Part shown: in pieces, positions 22,354 through 31,506 of the stretch
Position numbering within the stretch: the stretch's first letter is position 1
How the letters are laid out: each line of letters starts with the position of its first letter
Assembly: GCA_036501425.1 (NCBI GenBank)
Contig: DASYAI010000016.1
Location: 36,057 to 100,056, forward strand
Direction: 5' to 3'
Length of the DNA: 64,000 nucleotides
DNA from: DATKRB01 sp036501425
Lineage (GTDB): Bacteria > Actinomycetota > Acidimicrobiia > Acidimicrobiales > RAAP-2
Notes under the pieces: generated by a model
Databases searched by the model: none
Told to the model about the DNA's origin: nothing
The model's input: only the letters and a program-made list of their open reading frames with translations
Translations under genes and position numbers: made by a program

Positions 22354-23765
22354 CGGCGCCCGAGCAGGTCGTGGAAGGCCGTGTAGTTGCCGACGAACTG
22401 CACGGTCGGCAGGCGACCGTCCGGCCCCGGGCGGGTGTCGCGGTCCGCGCAGTCCCCGCCCCAGCCGGGTCCGCCGGCCGCGCCCACGGCTGCCCCGACG
22501 TCGGGGACCGTGCGGTGCTCCACCCCGGCGTAGTGGAGACGGACCGACAGGTCGCTCGCCCGATCCCCGCTCGCCACCACCCGCCGGCCCGCCAGCACCT
22601 CGAACGGCACGTCCCACAGCCACGACGGGTCGCGGCCGTCGGCGACCCGGGCGTTGATCGCCACCACGATCGGCTCGTCGCCCCCTCCGACCAGGTCCAG
22701 CAGCTCGGTCCAACCGGCCGGGTTCTTCGCCAGCAGGAGCCGGACCCGCACCGGACCGAACGACCGCAGGGCGAAGCGCCCGGCGACCTCCGACAGCCCG
22801 GCCACGGCGCTCAGCGCGTCCCCGGCGTCGACGTCGAGGGCTTCGGCCGCCACCACGGCGATCAGGGCGTTGGCTTGGTTGAACCGGCCCGGCAGCTCGA
22901 GCTGCAGCGCCCGACGCCGGCCGTCCGCCCACGCCACGGCGGTCCGGCCGTCGGTGGTCTCGAGCCAGGCATGGGCCGGGGGACGAGCCAGGGCGCACGA
23001 GGTGCAGTGCCACCCGCCCGCCACCGGCGGCGAGGACGAGACGCCGGGGGCGGCGCCCGGACCTGGCCGGTCGGTCGCGAAGGCGATCCGTCCCGAGCAG
23101 GCCGGGCACCCCGTAGCGTCGTGGCGCCAGCCGAGACCGCCGGCCGAGACCCAGAGGTTCCCGGGTCGCCCGGCCGCCCCGAACACCACCAGGGGATCGT
23201 CGGCGTTGGCCACGACCCGCACACCTGGGGCGGATTCGAGCGCTCCGCGCCAGCGCTCGGCCAGCATCCGCACTTCGTTGGTGCGGTCCAGCTGGTCACG
23301 CGAGAGGTTGAGGAGGACCACCATCTCCGGCCGCAGCTCGGCCACCTGGCGACCGAGGTAGGCCTCGTCGACCTCCAGCACCGCCGGTGCCCCCCGTGGT
23401 CCGCCCACCAGGCTGGCCAAGTGCCCGGCCGGCATGTTGGCCCCCGTCGCGTTGGTGACCACCCCGGTGCCCGAGGCGGCCAACGCCCGGGCGAGCAGGG
23501 CGGTGGTCGTGGTCTTGCCGTTGGTGCCGCTCACCAGCACCACCCGGCGGTCCCGGGCGAGGCGCGCCAGGATCGACGGGTCGATGACCAGCCCGATCCG
23601 GCCACCGGCCACCGTGCCACCGCCCAGCCCGAGGCGACGCGAGAGCGCGTTGAGGGCCCGGGTCGCACCGACGGCTGCCGCGCCGCGCAGCCGGACGAGG
23701 ACGTGCCCGTCGCCCGCCGGCGATCCGGTGCCGTCGCCGGGGGGGGTGCGCCCAGGACCGGCCAC
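22350..23765 (-). CDS. murT: Lipid II isoglutaminyl synthase subunit MurT (Mur ligase family)
   Basis: 471 residues. Mur-ligase ATP site VLVSGTNGKTTTTALLARAL, the LEVDEAYLGRQVAELRP segment, NLSRDQLDRTNEV, and a four-Cys zinc ribbon (CPAC then CTSC) inserted in the central domain, which is diagnostic of MurT. The C-terminal DUF1727 part includes LLAKNPAGWTELL. It activates the glutamate carboxylate of lipid II for amidation with GatD ammonia. GTG 23765 is preceded on the minus strand by TATCGT (23774-23779), eight bases away. It diverges from the LysR gene. Confidence 0.92.
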   Translation of the reverse strand: MAGPGRTPPGDGTGSPAGDGHVLVRLRGAAAVGATRALNALSRRLGLGGGTVAGGRIGLVIDPSILARLARDRRVVLVSGTNGKTTTTALLARALAASGTGVVTNATGANMPAGHLASLVGGPRGAPAVLEVDEAYLGRQVAELRPEMVVLLNLSRDQLDRTNEVRMLAERWRGALESAPGVRVVANADDPLVVFGAAGRPGNLWVSAGGLGWRHDATGCPACSGRIAFATDRPGPGAAPGVSSSPPVAGGWHCTSCALARPPAHAWLETTDGRTAVAWADGRRRALQLELPGRFNQANALIAVVAAEALDVDAGDALSAVAGLSEVAGRFALRSFGPVRVRLLLAKNPAGWTELLDLVGGGDEPIVVAINARVADGRDPSWLWDVPFEVLAGRRVVASGDRASDLSVRLHYAGVEHRTVPDVGAAVGAAGGPGWGGDCADRDTRPGPDGRLPTVQFVGNYTAFHDLLGRR

Positions 23766-23923
23766 GCCCGCCGACGATACCCGGCGTCAGCGGCGACCCT
23801 CGAAGAACCCCGCGAGGCTCCGGCCGGTCCCCGCCGCCGGCCCGAGGGGGACCCGATGTGCCCGGACCGCCCGGCGCCCCGGTCGGATCACCGACCAGGG
23901 CGACCGGACGGACCCCGGACGCG

Positions 23924-23959
23924 GTGAAGGGATCGCCGGGGGGGAGGCGATCCCTTCAC
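23924..23959. promoter_or_regulatory. Perfect 14-base inverted repeat in a divergent promoter region
   Basis: GTGAAGGGATCGCC (23924-23937), an eight-base G-rich loop, then GGCGATCCCTTCAC (23946-23959). Both flanking genes are transcribed away from it, so it is not the terminator of either. No T tract follows. It could be a protein-binding site, a leader structure or the terminator of an unseen small RNA. Confidence 0.6.
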
Positions 23960-24060
23960 ACGACCAGCGAGGAACGGAGGGGGGGTTCCATGTCCTGCGG
24001 TCTGAAACCCATTGTGGAGGACGCGGGGCAATCTGTCAAGCAGCTTTCGGAGATAGTTCA

Positions 24061-24077
24061 CATCATTTAGAATGATG
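24061..24077. promoter_or_regulatory. Palindrome CATCATT-TAG-AATGATG upstream of the LysR gene
   Basis: Perfect seven-base arms with a three-base centre, 41 bases before the LysR start codon, in AT-rich sequence. A symmetric site near the start is typical of LysR autoregulation. No structural target gene lies close by on the other side except murT. Confidence 0.5.
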
Positions 24078-24117
24078 AATCGATGAGCGCCGACAACTGC
24101 CCGGATCGCTGAGCGCG

Positions 24118-25128
24118 GTGGACCTCAAACACCTGCAAGCGTTGATCGGCATCGCCGAGTGCGGGAGCTTTTCGGCCGCCGCCGAGTCGATCGGGACCGT
24201 GCAGTCCAACATCTCGGCCCACGTGGCCCGGCTCGAGCGGGAGCTCGACGTGGTGCTCGTCGACCGGTCGACGGGCCGGCTGACCGAGGAGGGCGAGGTG
24301 GTCGTGGCCCGGGCCCGGCGCATGATGGCGGAGCTGGACGCGATGGCGGCCGACGTCGTCTCGTTGCGCCAAGAGGTCTCGGGAACGGTGCGGGCCGGCA
24401 TGATCGGCACGACGGGGCGGTGGCTCGTTCCCGAGCTCTTCGCCCGGCTCCGGGCCCGCCACCCGCACGTCCACCTCAACGTCACCGACGGCTCGAACAG
24501 CACGCTCGAGCCCCAGGTCGTCACCGGGCAGCTGGACCTGGCCGTGGTCAGCCTGCCGGTACGGGGCGACGAGCTGGCGGTCACGCCCCTGTTCGAAGAG
24601 GACCTGATGCTCGTCGTGCCCTCGGACCACCCGTTGGCCCTCGCGGCCCGGCACACCGTGTTCGGCGTCACCGCCGACGGCCGATCGGCGGCTTCCCACG
24701 ACGATCCCCTTCCCATCTCGGCGCTGGCCGACCTCGAGCTGCTGCTGCCGATGCCGGGAACGGTCCTGCGCAACGAGATCGACGCGGTGGTGAAGCCGAC
24801 CGGCATCACGCTGCGGCCCTCGATCGAGCTCGACGGCGTGCGGATGCTGGCCTCCCTCACCTTCGACGGGTACGGGCCGTCGATCCTTCCGGCGGCCGCG
24901 GTGCCCGAGCACCTGCGCGACCAGTTCCGGCTGCTGCCCCTCCAGGGTTTCCCGCGCCGGGGCGTCGGGATCGTGGTGCGGAGCCGGGGGATGCCCTCCT
25001 CCCCCACCCGGGTGCTCATCGACGTCCTCCACGAGACCGTGCGCGACTGCAGCAGCATGCCCGGGCTGCACCCGGTCCGATCGGTCGAGGAACGGCGGAC
25101 CCGGACACCCCGCTCCGCCGCGGTCTGA
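24118..25128 (+). CDS. LysR-family transcriptional regulator
   Basis: 336 residues. The N-terminal winged helix-turn-helix is clear: MDLKHLQALIGIAECGSFSA, AAESIGTVQSNISAHVARLE, RELDVVLVDRSTGRLTEEGE. A co-inducer-binding domain follows (VRAGMIGTTGRWLVPELFAR, LDLAVVSLPVRGDELAVTPL). GTG 24118 gives the standard start. It is monocistronic between murT and tldD, so the target is unknown; it may act on its own palindromic promoter. Confidence 0.9.
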   Translation: MDLKHLQALIGIAECGSFSAAAESIGTVQSNISAHVARLERELDVVLVDRSTGRLTEEGEVVVARARRMMAELDAMAADVVSLRQEVSGTVRAGMIGTTGRWLVPELFARLRARHPHVHLNVTDGSNSTLEPQVVTGQLDLAVVSLPVRGDELAVTPLFEEDLMLVVPSDHPLALAARHTVFGVTADGRSAASHDDPLPISALADLELLLPMPGTVLRNEIDAVVKPTGITLRPSIELDGVRMLASLTFDGYGPSILPAAAVPEHLRDQFRLLPLQGFPRRGVGIVVRSRGMPSSPTRVLIDVLHETVRDCSSMPGLHPVRSVEERRTRTPRSAAV

Positions 25129-25232
25129 CTCGCCCCGCCATGGGTCCTCGACGTCTGGTGGAGGTCGATGGTCGGGCACCCCACCTCCACCGCCGCCACC
25201 GTGGGGTCCCGGGGGCCGGTAGCGTTCAGCAC

Positions 25233-26825
25233 GTGCCCGCCAACCCCTCCGACCCGCACCCACCGGCCGGACCATCGCCCGGCGGTCCCCCGTTGCGGGG
25301 AGCCGACGCCGGGGACGCCGGGCGCCCATTCGGCGACCTCGACGAGGCCCGGCGCGACGAGCTGCACGCCGCGGTGCTGGAGGCGGCCCAGTCCTTGGGC
25401 TGTAGCCACGCCGAGGTGCGCACCGAGCAATTGCGATCACAGGGCCTGCGCCTTCGCGACGGCCATCTCGAGACCGCGGCCGACGACACCGAGCGGGGCA
25501 TCGGCGTGCGGGTGGTCTACGACGGCGTGATCGGGTTCGCCGCCACGGTGGCCACCGACGTCGACGCCGTGGTGGCGCTGGCCTCCCAGGCCGTCCACGG
25601 CGCCCGGGTCTGCGCCCGGGCCGCCCCGACACGGATCGAGCTGGCCCCCCAGCCCTCGCTCGGGCGGGTCCGTTGGGTGGCTCCCCATGCCCTCGACCCG
25701 GTGGAGGTGCCGCTGGCCGACAAGGTGTCCCTGCTCGCCGAATGGAGCCACCGATTGCTGCGGTCATCCAGCGTCGACCACGTCGGCGCGTCGGTGCTGT
25801 CGGTGACCGAGGACAAGCACTACGCCGACCTCAACGGCACCGTCGCGCTCCAGCGGCGGGTGCGGGTCCACCCGGCCGTCGAGGCGGTCGGGCTGGGGGG
25901 CGGCGGATCCGGGTTCGAGACGATGCGCACGCTGGCCCCGCCGGTGGGGCGGGGATGGGAGTACCTGTTGGGCACCGGTTGGGACTGGGACGCCGAGCTG
26001 GCCGAGCTGCCCGAGCTGCTCGCCGCCAAGCTGGTGGCGCCGTCGGTCGAGCCCGGGTCCTACGACCTGGTCGTCGACCCGACCAACCTGTGGTTGACCA
26101 TCCACGAGTCCATCGGCCACGCGACCGAGCTCGACCGGGCGATGGGCTACGAGGCGGCGTACGCGGGTACCTCCTTCGCCACCCCCGACCGGCTGGGGAC
26201 GCTTCGCTACGGCTCGCCGCTGCTGGAGGTGACCGGCGACCGGACGACCCCCTTCGGGCTGGCGACGGTGGCGGTGGACGACGAGGGCGTGGTTGCCCAG
26301 TCCTTCGATCTGGTGCGGGAGGGCACGCTCGTCGGCTACCAGCTCGACCGGGCCATCGCCGGCACGGCGGGGCTGGGTTCGTCCAACGGGTGCGCGTTCG
26401 CCGACTCCCCCCTGCACGTGCCCATGCAGCGGATGGCCAACGTCTCGTTGGCCTCGGCGCCCGAGGTGGGCCCGAGCACCGAGGAGCTCATCGGCGGGGT
26501 CGACCGGGGCATCTACGTGGTCGGGGACAAGAGCTGGTCGATCGACATGCAGCGCTACAACTTCCAGTTCACCGGCCAGCGGTTCTTCGCCATCGAGCAC
26601 GGGGAGGTGACCGGCCAGGTCAAGGACGTGGCCTACCAAGCCACCACCACCGAGTTCTGGGGTTCGCTCGAGGCGGTGGGCGGTACCGCGACGTACCGCC
26701 TCGGTGGCGCGTTCAACTGCGGCAAGGGGCAGCCCGGCCAGGTGGCGCCGGTCAGTCACGGGTGCCCGTCGGTCCTGGTCCGGTCGGTGAATGTGCTCAA
26801 CGCCCGGGCCGAGGCCGGACGTTGA
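25233..26825 (+). CDS. tldD: Metalloprotease TldD
   Basis: 530 residues. The zinc motif is HESIGH (His291, Glu292, His296), the HExxxH signature of TldD. Other family segments are GIGVRVVYDGVIGFAAT, GCAFADSPLHVPMQRMANVSL and GIYVVGDKSWSIDMQRYNFQFTGQ. With TldE it forms a heterodimeric protease that trims peptides such as RiPP precursors. GTG 25233 follows TAGCGT (25220-25225), seven bases upstream, so it is probably leaderless. The N-terminal 40 residues are Pro-rich and outside the fold. tldE follows after 16 bases. Confidence 0.92.
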   Translation: MPANPSDPHPPAGPSPGGPPLRGADAGDAGRPFGDLDEARRDELHAAVLEAAQSLGCSHAEVRTEQLRSQGLRLRDGHLETAADDTERGIGVRVVYDGVIGFAATVATDVDAVVALASQAVHGARVCARAAPTRIELAPQPSLGRVRWVAPHALDPVEVPLADKVSLLAEWSHRLLRSSSVDHVGASVLSVTEDKHYADLNGTVALQRRVRVHPAVEAVGLGGGGSGFETMRTLAPPVGRGWEYLLGTGWDWDAELAELPELLAAKLVAPSVEPGSYDLVVDPTNLWLTIHESIGHATELDRAMGYEAAYAGTSFATPDRLGTLRYGSPLLEVTGDRTTPFGLATVAVDDEGVVAQSFDLVREGTLVGYQLDRAIAGTAGLGSSNGCAFADSPLHVPMQRMANVSLASAPEVGPSTEELIGGVDRGIYVVGDKSWSIDMQRYNFQFTGQRFFAIEHGEVTGQVKDVAYQATTTEFWGSLEAVGGTATYRLGGAFNCGKGQPGQVAPVSHGCPSVLVRSVNVLNARAEAGR

Positions 26826-26841
26826 GCACGGAGGTCCGCCG

Positions 26842-28275
26842 ATGACCCCGGCCCCCGCGGCCGGGTTGCCGGCGCCCCACGAGGTGGTCGAGGCGGCGCT
26901 GGACGCCGCGGGGGGCCGTGGCTGCGTGGTCGTGGTGGAGGAGTCCAACGAGGCCGAGGTCCGCTTTGCCAACAACAGCGTCACCACCAACGGGCTGCGC
27001 CGGGACCGCCGGGTGACGGTGGTGAGCTTCGCCGAGGTGGCGGGGGGCGTGAGCGCGGGCGTGGCCCGCCATGGCGGGGACGTCGACGTCGAGTCCCTGG
27101 TGGCCGCGGCCCGCGCCGACGCGCTGGGGTCCGAGCCGGCCGACGACGCGGCGCCGTTGCTCGGACCCGGTGATGTCGTGGTGCCCGCTGGGGGTCGAGG
27201 GGTCCAGCGGTTCGAGGACCCCCCCGGACGCAGCGATCTCGGAGTGCTCGACGGGGTGCTGAGCGGGCTCGGAGCGGCGTTCGAACGGGCCGGGCGGCCC
27301 GGGGTCGACCGGGTCCTGGCCGGGTTCGCCGAGCACGGGGTCTCCACGGTGTACCTCGGGACCTCGACCGGTGTGCGGCTGGCCCACCGCCAGCCCACCG
27401 GAGCCCTTCACCTGGTCGCCCGGAGCCGGGACGGGAGCCGTTCGGCGTGGGCCGGCCGCGGCACCGAAAGGTTCGCCGACGTGTCGGTCGACGAGCTGGA
27501 GGAGCAGCTGGCCGGCCGGCTCGAGGTGGCCCGGAACCGGATCGACGTGGCCGCCGGGCGCCACCAGACGGTGCTCCCGCCCGAGGCGACCGCCGATCTG
27601 ATGGTCGCGCTGGTCGAAGCCATGGGAGGCCAGGACGCCGAGGACGGCCGCACCGTGTTCTCGCGCCGAGGCGGCGGGACGCGGGTGGGCGAGGTCGTGG
27701 CTCGTCTGCCGTTCGACCTGCGCAGCGACCCGGCTGAGGCCGGGCTGGCGTGCACGCCGTTCGTGGTGGCGTCGGCCTCCAGCGCCGAGCAGTCGGTGTT
27801 CGACAACGGCCTGCCGCTCGCCCGCACCAACTGGGTGCGCGCCGGACGGCTCGAGCGGCTGCGCTACCACCGGGCCGGGGCAGCCCGCTCGCAGGTCGAG
27901 CCGACCCCACCGATCGACAACGTGACGCTCGAGCTGCCCGGCGCGACCGGCAGCACCGACGACCTGGTCCGAGGGACCGAACGCGGGTTGCTGGTGACCT
28001 GCTTGTGGTACATCCGCGAGGTCGACCCCACCACCCTGTTGCTCACCGGGCTGACCCGCGACGGGGTCTACGTCGTCGAGGACGGCCGGGTCGTCGGCGT
28101 GGCCAACAACTTCCGCTTCAACGAGAGCCCGCTCGACCTCCTCGACCGGGCGACCGAGGCCGGAGCATCGGTGCGGGCCCTGGGGCGCGAGTTCGGCGAG
28201 TGGCTCAACCGGGCCGCCATGCCCCCCTTGCGGATCCCGGACTTCAACATGAGCTCGGTCAGCCAGGCCAGCTGA
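26842..28275 (+). CDS. tldE: TldE/PmbA-type partner of the TldD protease
   Basis: 477 residues of the PmbA/TldE family: VVVVEESNEAEVRFANNSVTTNGLRR, RFADVSVDELEEQLAGR, and a C-terminal RGLLVTCLWYIREVDPTTLLLTGLTRDGVYVVEDGRVV with NFRFNESPLDLL. It has no HExxxH, as expected for the non-zinc subunit. ATG 26842 has GGAGG six bases upstream. It forms an operon with tldD and with the glycosylase, which begins two bases after its stop. No RiPP precursor is seen nearby. Confidence 0.9.
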   Translation: MTPAPAAGLPAPHEVVEAALDAAGGRGCVVVVEESNEAEVRFANNSVTTNGLRRDRRVTVVSFAEVAGGVSAGVARHGGDVDVESLVAAARADALGSEPADDAAPLLGPGDVVVPAGGRGVQRFEDPPGRSDLGVLDGVLSGLGAAFERAGRPGVDRVLAGFAEHGVSTVYLGTSTGVRLAHRQPTGALHLVARSRDGSRSAWAGRGTERFADVSVDELEEQLAGRLEVARNRIDVAAGRHQTVLPPEATADLMVALVEAMGGQDAEDGRTVFSRRGGGTRVGEVVARLPFDLRSDPAEAGLACTPFVVASASSAEQSVFDNGLPLARTNWVRAGRLERLRYHRAGAARSQVEPTPPIDNVTLELPGATGSTDDLVRGTERGLLVTCLWYIREVDPTTLLLTGLTRDGVYVVEDGRVVGVANNFRFNESPLDLLDRATEAGASVRALGREFGEWLNRAAMPPLRIPDFNMSSVSQAS

Positions 28276-28277
28276 CG

Positions 28278-28961
28278 GTGGCCGCGGGACGGCACATCGC
28301 CGCCGAGCTCGCCCGGCGCGACCCGGTGGTCTCGATGCTGGTGGCCACCCACGGCGTGCCACCTACCCGCCGGGCGGTACCGGCCGAGGATCGCTTCGCG
28401 GCCCTGGTCCAGGTCATCTGCTCCCAGCAGCTCGCGGGCAACGCCGCCCGGGCCATCCACGGCCGGTTGGTGGCCGTCCTCGGCGGGGTGGTCACCCCGG
28501 CTGCGGTGCTCGCCCGCCCGGCCGGTCAGCTGGCGGCCGCCGGGCTGAGCGGGGCCAAGGTGGCTGCCGTCCGAGATCTCGCCGATCGGGTCGCCCACGG
28601 CCAGGTCGCTCTGGGTCGGATTGGCGGGCTGGAGGACGAGGCGGTGGTCGAGCACCTCGTACAGGTCCGCGGCGTGGGTCGGTGGACGGCCGAGATCTTC
28701 CTGCTGTTCTCGCTCGGTCGCCACGACGTGTGGCCGGTCGGCGACCTGGGGGTCCGTAGCGGCTACGCCCGGGCGTTCGGGCTGTCCGCCGTCCCGTCGC
28801 CGCGCGAGCTCGACTCGATGGCCGACCGGTTCCGGCCCTACCGCAGCACCCTCGCCTGGTACTGCTGGCGGGTGGTCGACGACCGGGGCCCGCGCGAGCC
28901 GGCTCAGCGAACCAGGTCCCGCACCGCCCCGGTCGCCTCGATGGTGCCCGAGCTCAGATAG
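28278..28961 (+). CDS. DNA-3-methyladenine glycosylase II-like (AlkA/HhH-GPD)
   Basis: 227 residues. The HhH-GPD fold is present: FAALVQVICSQQLAGNAARAIHGRL, then VEHLVQVRGVGRWTAEIFLLFSLGRHDVWPVGDLG, where VRGVGRWTA is the helix-hairpin-helix and the Asp in PVGDLG is the catalytic residue. It removes alkylated bases for base-excision repair. GTG 28278 lies two bases after the tldE stop. Its 3' end overlaps the convergent malonyl-CoA decarboxylase gene by 58 bases, so the last residues are coded on both strands. Confidence 0.88.
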   Translation: MAAGRHIAAELARRDPVVSMLVATHGVPPTRRAVPAEDRFAALVQVICSQQLAGNAARAIHGRLVAVLGGVVTPAAVLARPAGQLAAAGLSGAKVAAVRDLADRVAHGQVALGRIGGLEDEAVVEHLVQVRGVGRWTAEIFLLFSLGRHDVWPVGDLGVRSGYARAFGLSAVPSPRELDSMADRFRPYRSTLAWYCWRVVDDRGPREPAQRTRSRTAPVASMVPELR

Positions 28962-30268
28962 CCGTCGACGTTGGCGGCGATCGAGTCGAGGTCGTAGCGG
29001 TAGTTCACCATGATGCCGAAGGAGCGGTCGATCTCGTAGGGGGCGGGGTTGGCCAGCCAGTTGAGGCGCTCGATCCGGGCCCCGTTGGAGAGGTGGAAGT
29101 TGGCGACGGAGTCCGCCGCCCGCTTCCCTCCCTCGCCGATCAGGTACCGCGCGCACATGGAGAGCAGTCCGGCACGCGGTCCCTCCCCCAACCGGCGCAC
29201 GGGATCGGGACCGACGAGGTCCGCCGCGAACTGCAGGTCGTCGCCGAACAGGGCCCGCTCCCCCGGGGTCACGTCGCCGTTGGCCAGGCGCTTTTCGGCC
29301 CAGGTCCGGAAGTCGGGGATGGGCGAGAGGGTGGCGAAGTTGCGGAGGGCCGGCACGTCTCGGCGCAGCTCCTCGACCACGTGCTTGATGAGCTCGTTGC
29401 CCAGCTGGATGCCGGCCAGGCCCGGCTGGCAGGACGTGATCGAGTAGAAGATGGCGGTGTCGCCTTCGGACACCTCGGCCTCGGTCTCCGCGTGGCCGAG
29501 CAGCACCGGCAGGTCGCCGGCGATGCCCCGGGTCAGGGCCACCTCCACGAAGACCAGGGGCTCGTCGGGCATGGAGGGGTGGATGAACGCGAAGCACCGC
29601 TGCGCCCCTTCGAGCCGGTGCTTGAGGTCCTCCCACGATTCGATCTCGTGCACGGCCTCGTAGGCGATCAGCTTCTCGAGCAGCGCCGCCGGCGAGCGCT
29701 CCCAGGTGATGTTCTGCAGCTCGAGCAGGCCGACGTCGAAGAGGGTGGAGAGATGTCCCGACAGCTCGTCGTCGAGCCGGCGCAGGGAGGGATCCTGGCC
29801 CCGGTAGCCGAGCAGGTCGGCCCGCAGGTCGATCAGGAGCTTGACCCCTTCGGGCAGCCCGGTGAAGACGTGGAACAGGCGGGCGTAGCGCGGCGTGAGC
29901 ACCCGCCGGAGCTCCCGCTCGGCCGCCACCCGGGCCACCGGGCTGTCGGCGTCCTGCACGGTCTTGATGGCGGCATCGACGGCCGCCGGGTCGGGCGCGA
30001 GCTGCTCGGCCATCTGCTCGAAGAACCGCCGCCGCCCCACCTCGTTCAGCTTGCCGTAGGCCGCCAGAACCGCCGCCGCCATCCGCCGCCGGGTGGCCGG
30101 CTCCCGCTGGGCCAGGACCGATTCGAGCGCACTGCCCAGCCGCTCGGCGTCGCGCGGTCGCATTGCCGGGTCGACGTTGACCTCGTAGGGATCCCGCTTC
30201 TCGCGATGGGCCCGGCGGCGCAGGCGCGAGAACGACGCGGCGAAGCGGCCCCTGGTTCGTTCCACCAT
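28904..30268 (-). CDS. mcd: Malonyl-CoA decarboxylase
   Basis: 454 residues, close to the family length. The N-terminal helical domain is followed by the GNAT-like catalytic half: VHEIESWEDLKHRLEGAQRC, FAFIHPSMPDEPLVFVEVAL, FYSITSCQPGLAGIQLGNEL with the conserved Ser-Ile-x-Ser/Cys region, NFATLSPIPDFRTW and VANFHLSNGARIERLNWLAN. It converts malonyl-CoA to acetyl-CoA and CO2. ATG 30268 is preceded by TACGAT (30276-30281), seven bases upstream on the minus strand. It stands alone, without malonate transporter or matB neighbours, so a role in fatty acid balance or propionyl/malonyl-CoA disposal is inferred. Confidence 0.93.
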   Translation of the reverse strand: MVERTRGRFAASFSRLRRRAHREKRDPYEVNVDPAMRPRDAERLGSALESVLAQREPATRRRMAAAVLAAYGKLNEVGRRRFFEQMAEQLAPDPAAVDAAIKTVQDADSPVARVAAERELRRVLTPRYARLFHVFTGLPEGVKLLIDLRADLLGYRGQDPSLRRLDDELSGHLSTLFDVGLLELQNITWERSPAALLEKLIAYEAVHEIESWEDLKHRLEGAQRCFAFIHPSMPDEPLVFVEVALTRGIAGDLPVLLGHAETEAEVSEGDTAIFYSITSCQPGLAGIQLGNELIKHVVEELRRDVPALRNFATLSPIPDFRTWAEKRLANGDVTPGERALFGDDLQFAADLVGPDPVRRLGEGPRAGLLSMCARYLIGEGGKRAADSVANFHLSNGARIERLNWLANPAPYEIDRSFGIMVNYRYDLDSIAANVDGYLSSGTIEATGAVRDLVR

Positions 30269-30426
30269 GGCCCGAATCGTAGGCCATGGTGCCTGGTTGT
30301 CCCGCATCACGTCGTCCCGGTGCCGCCCGAGCGGGCCGGGCCGACTCGTTGCCCGAGCGGCGCACCCGGACGGCGGCTACGGTCGACCGAAGGTCCCGAC
30401 CCGGGACCCTCGGTGGGCGCGCGGGT

Positions 30427-30483
30427 GCCACCACCACCGGCACGGGCAGCGGCACGGGCACCACCACCGGCACCACCACCGGC
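30427..30483. repeat. Gly/Thr-coding low-complexity repeat upstream of the aldo/keto reductase
   Basis: Units of ggcaccaccacc and ggcacgggcagc follow one another just before the reductase start. They could code a Gly-Thr stretch if a far upstream start were used, but the Shine-Dalgarno at 30500 argues that this part is non-coding. Confidence 0.6.
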
Positions 30484-30510
30484 AAGGACATAGGGCGAAA
30501 GGCAGGGTCG

Positions 30511-31506
30511 ATGGACGTCCGCTCGATCGGGAGCCTGACCGTGTCGGTCGTGGGCCTCGGCTGCAACCAGCTCGGCACCACCTTCGTGGACGACGACGAC
30601 GTCGATCGGATCGTGGGCGAGGCGATCGAGGCGGGGATCACCTACTTCGACACCGCCGACGAGTACGGCGCCAACTACGCCGACCCGTCGGACCCCCGGG
30701 GATGGGGGCGCTCCGAGGAGCTCCTCGGTCGTGCCCTCGGCCGCCGGCGCGACCAGGTGGTCGTCGGGTCCAAGTTCGGGGTGGCGCCCCACGGGGACGC
30801 CCCGGGCGGTGGCGCCAGCGCCCGGTGGGCCCGGTCGGCGATCGAGGCGACCCTCCGGCGGCTGGGCACCGACTACGTCGACCTCTACCAGCTGCACTTC
30901 CCCGACCCGGCGGTGGGCATCGACGAGACCCTCGGGGCGCTCGACCAATTGGTGCACGAGGGCAAGGTACGCGAGATCGGGTGTTGCAACTTCTCCGCCG
31001 ACCAGCTGGCCGAGGCGCACGACGTAGCGAGGGCCGAGCGCGTCCGACCCTTCGCCAGCATCCAGAGCCCGCTCAACATCTTCCAGCGAGGGGCCCTCGA
31101 CGAGCTCCTGCCGGCAGCCGGTGAGCTGGGCATGAGCTTCATCCCCTACTACCCCCTCGCCAGCGGCATGCTGACCGGCAAGTACCGCCGGGGAGAGCCG
31201 GCACCGCAGGGCTCGCGCCTGGCCGACCAGGTGGGCGACGACGTCCGGTCCCGTCTCCTGTCGGACCGCAACTTCGCCCGGGTCGAGGCGCTGGAGGCCT
31301 ACGCCCAGGCCCGGGGGCATACCCTGATCGAGCTGGCCTTCGCCTGGCTGCTCGGCCACGACCCGGTGGCCACCGTCATCGCCGGGGCCTCGCGGCCCGG
31401 TCAGGCCGCGACCAACGGGGCCTCCGCCGGATGGCAGCTCGCTCCGGCCGAGGTGGGCGAGGTGACCGCCCTGGTGGCCTCCGCAGGGCAGGCGGCCCGG
31501 TCATGA
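30511..31506 (+). CDS. Aldo/keto reductase
   Basis: 331 residues. TIM-barrel AKR with the catalytic tetrad visible: Asp in YFDTADEYGANY, Tyr in the same segment, Lys in VVVGSKFGV and His in LYQLHFPDP. The C-terminal IAGASRPGQAATN binds the NADP phosphate. It reduces an aldehyde or ketone. ATG 30511 follows AGGCAGGG at a suitable distance. Its stop overlaps the VOC gene (ATGA). It is clearly related to the protein at 44672-45616 (both begin with RSIGSL/RTIGSL-SVSVVGLGCN), so the two are paralogues. Confidence 0.9.
   Translation: MDVRSIGSLTVSVVGLGCNQLGTTFVDDDDVDRIVGEAIEAGITYFDTADEYGANYADPSDPRGWGRSEELLGRALGRRRDQVVVGSKFGVAPHGDAPGGGASARWARSAIEATLRRLGTDYVDLYQLHFPDPAVGIDETLGALDQLVHEGKVREIGCCNFSADQLAEAHDVARAERVRPFASIQSPLNIFQRGALDELLPAAGELGMSFIPYYPLASGMLTGKYRRGEPAPQGSRLADQVGDDVRSRLLSDRNFARVEALEAYAQARGHTLIELAFAWLLGHDPVATVIAGASRPGQAATNGASAGWQLAPAEVGEVTALVASAGQAARS

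Larger units (their letters stand above)
23766..24117. other. 352-base divergent intergenic region between murT and the LysR gene
   Basis: Non-coding. It contains the murT -10 hexamer, a perfect 14-base inverted repeat (23924-23959) and a second palindrome next to the LysR start (24061-24077). The last 130 bases are markedly richer in A/T than the rest of the window, as expected of a regulated promoter. Confidence 0.6.

Noticed and set aside
24067..25767. 566-residue minus-strand open frame
   Set aside because: It is antisense to the LysR and tldD genes, which have clear domains; its sequence is Arg/Pro/Gly-rich without any fold.
28068..30641. 857-residue minus-strand open frame
   Set aside because: It is out of frame with the malonyl-CoA decarboxylase on the same strand and antisense to the glycosylase. 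The composition is typical of a shadow frame in high-GC DNA.
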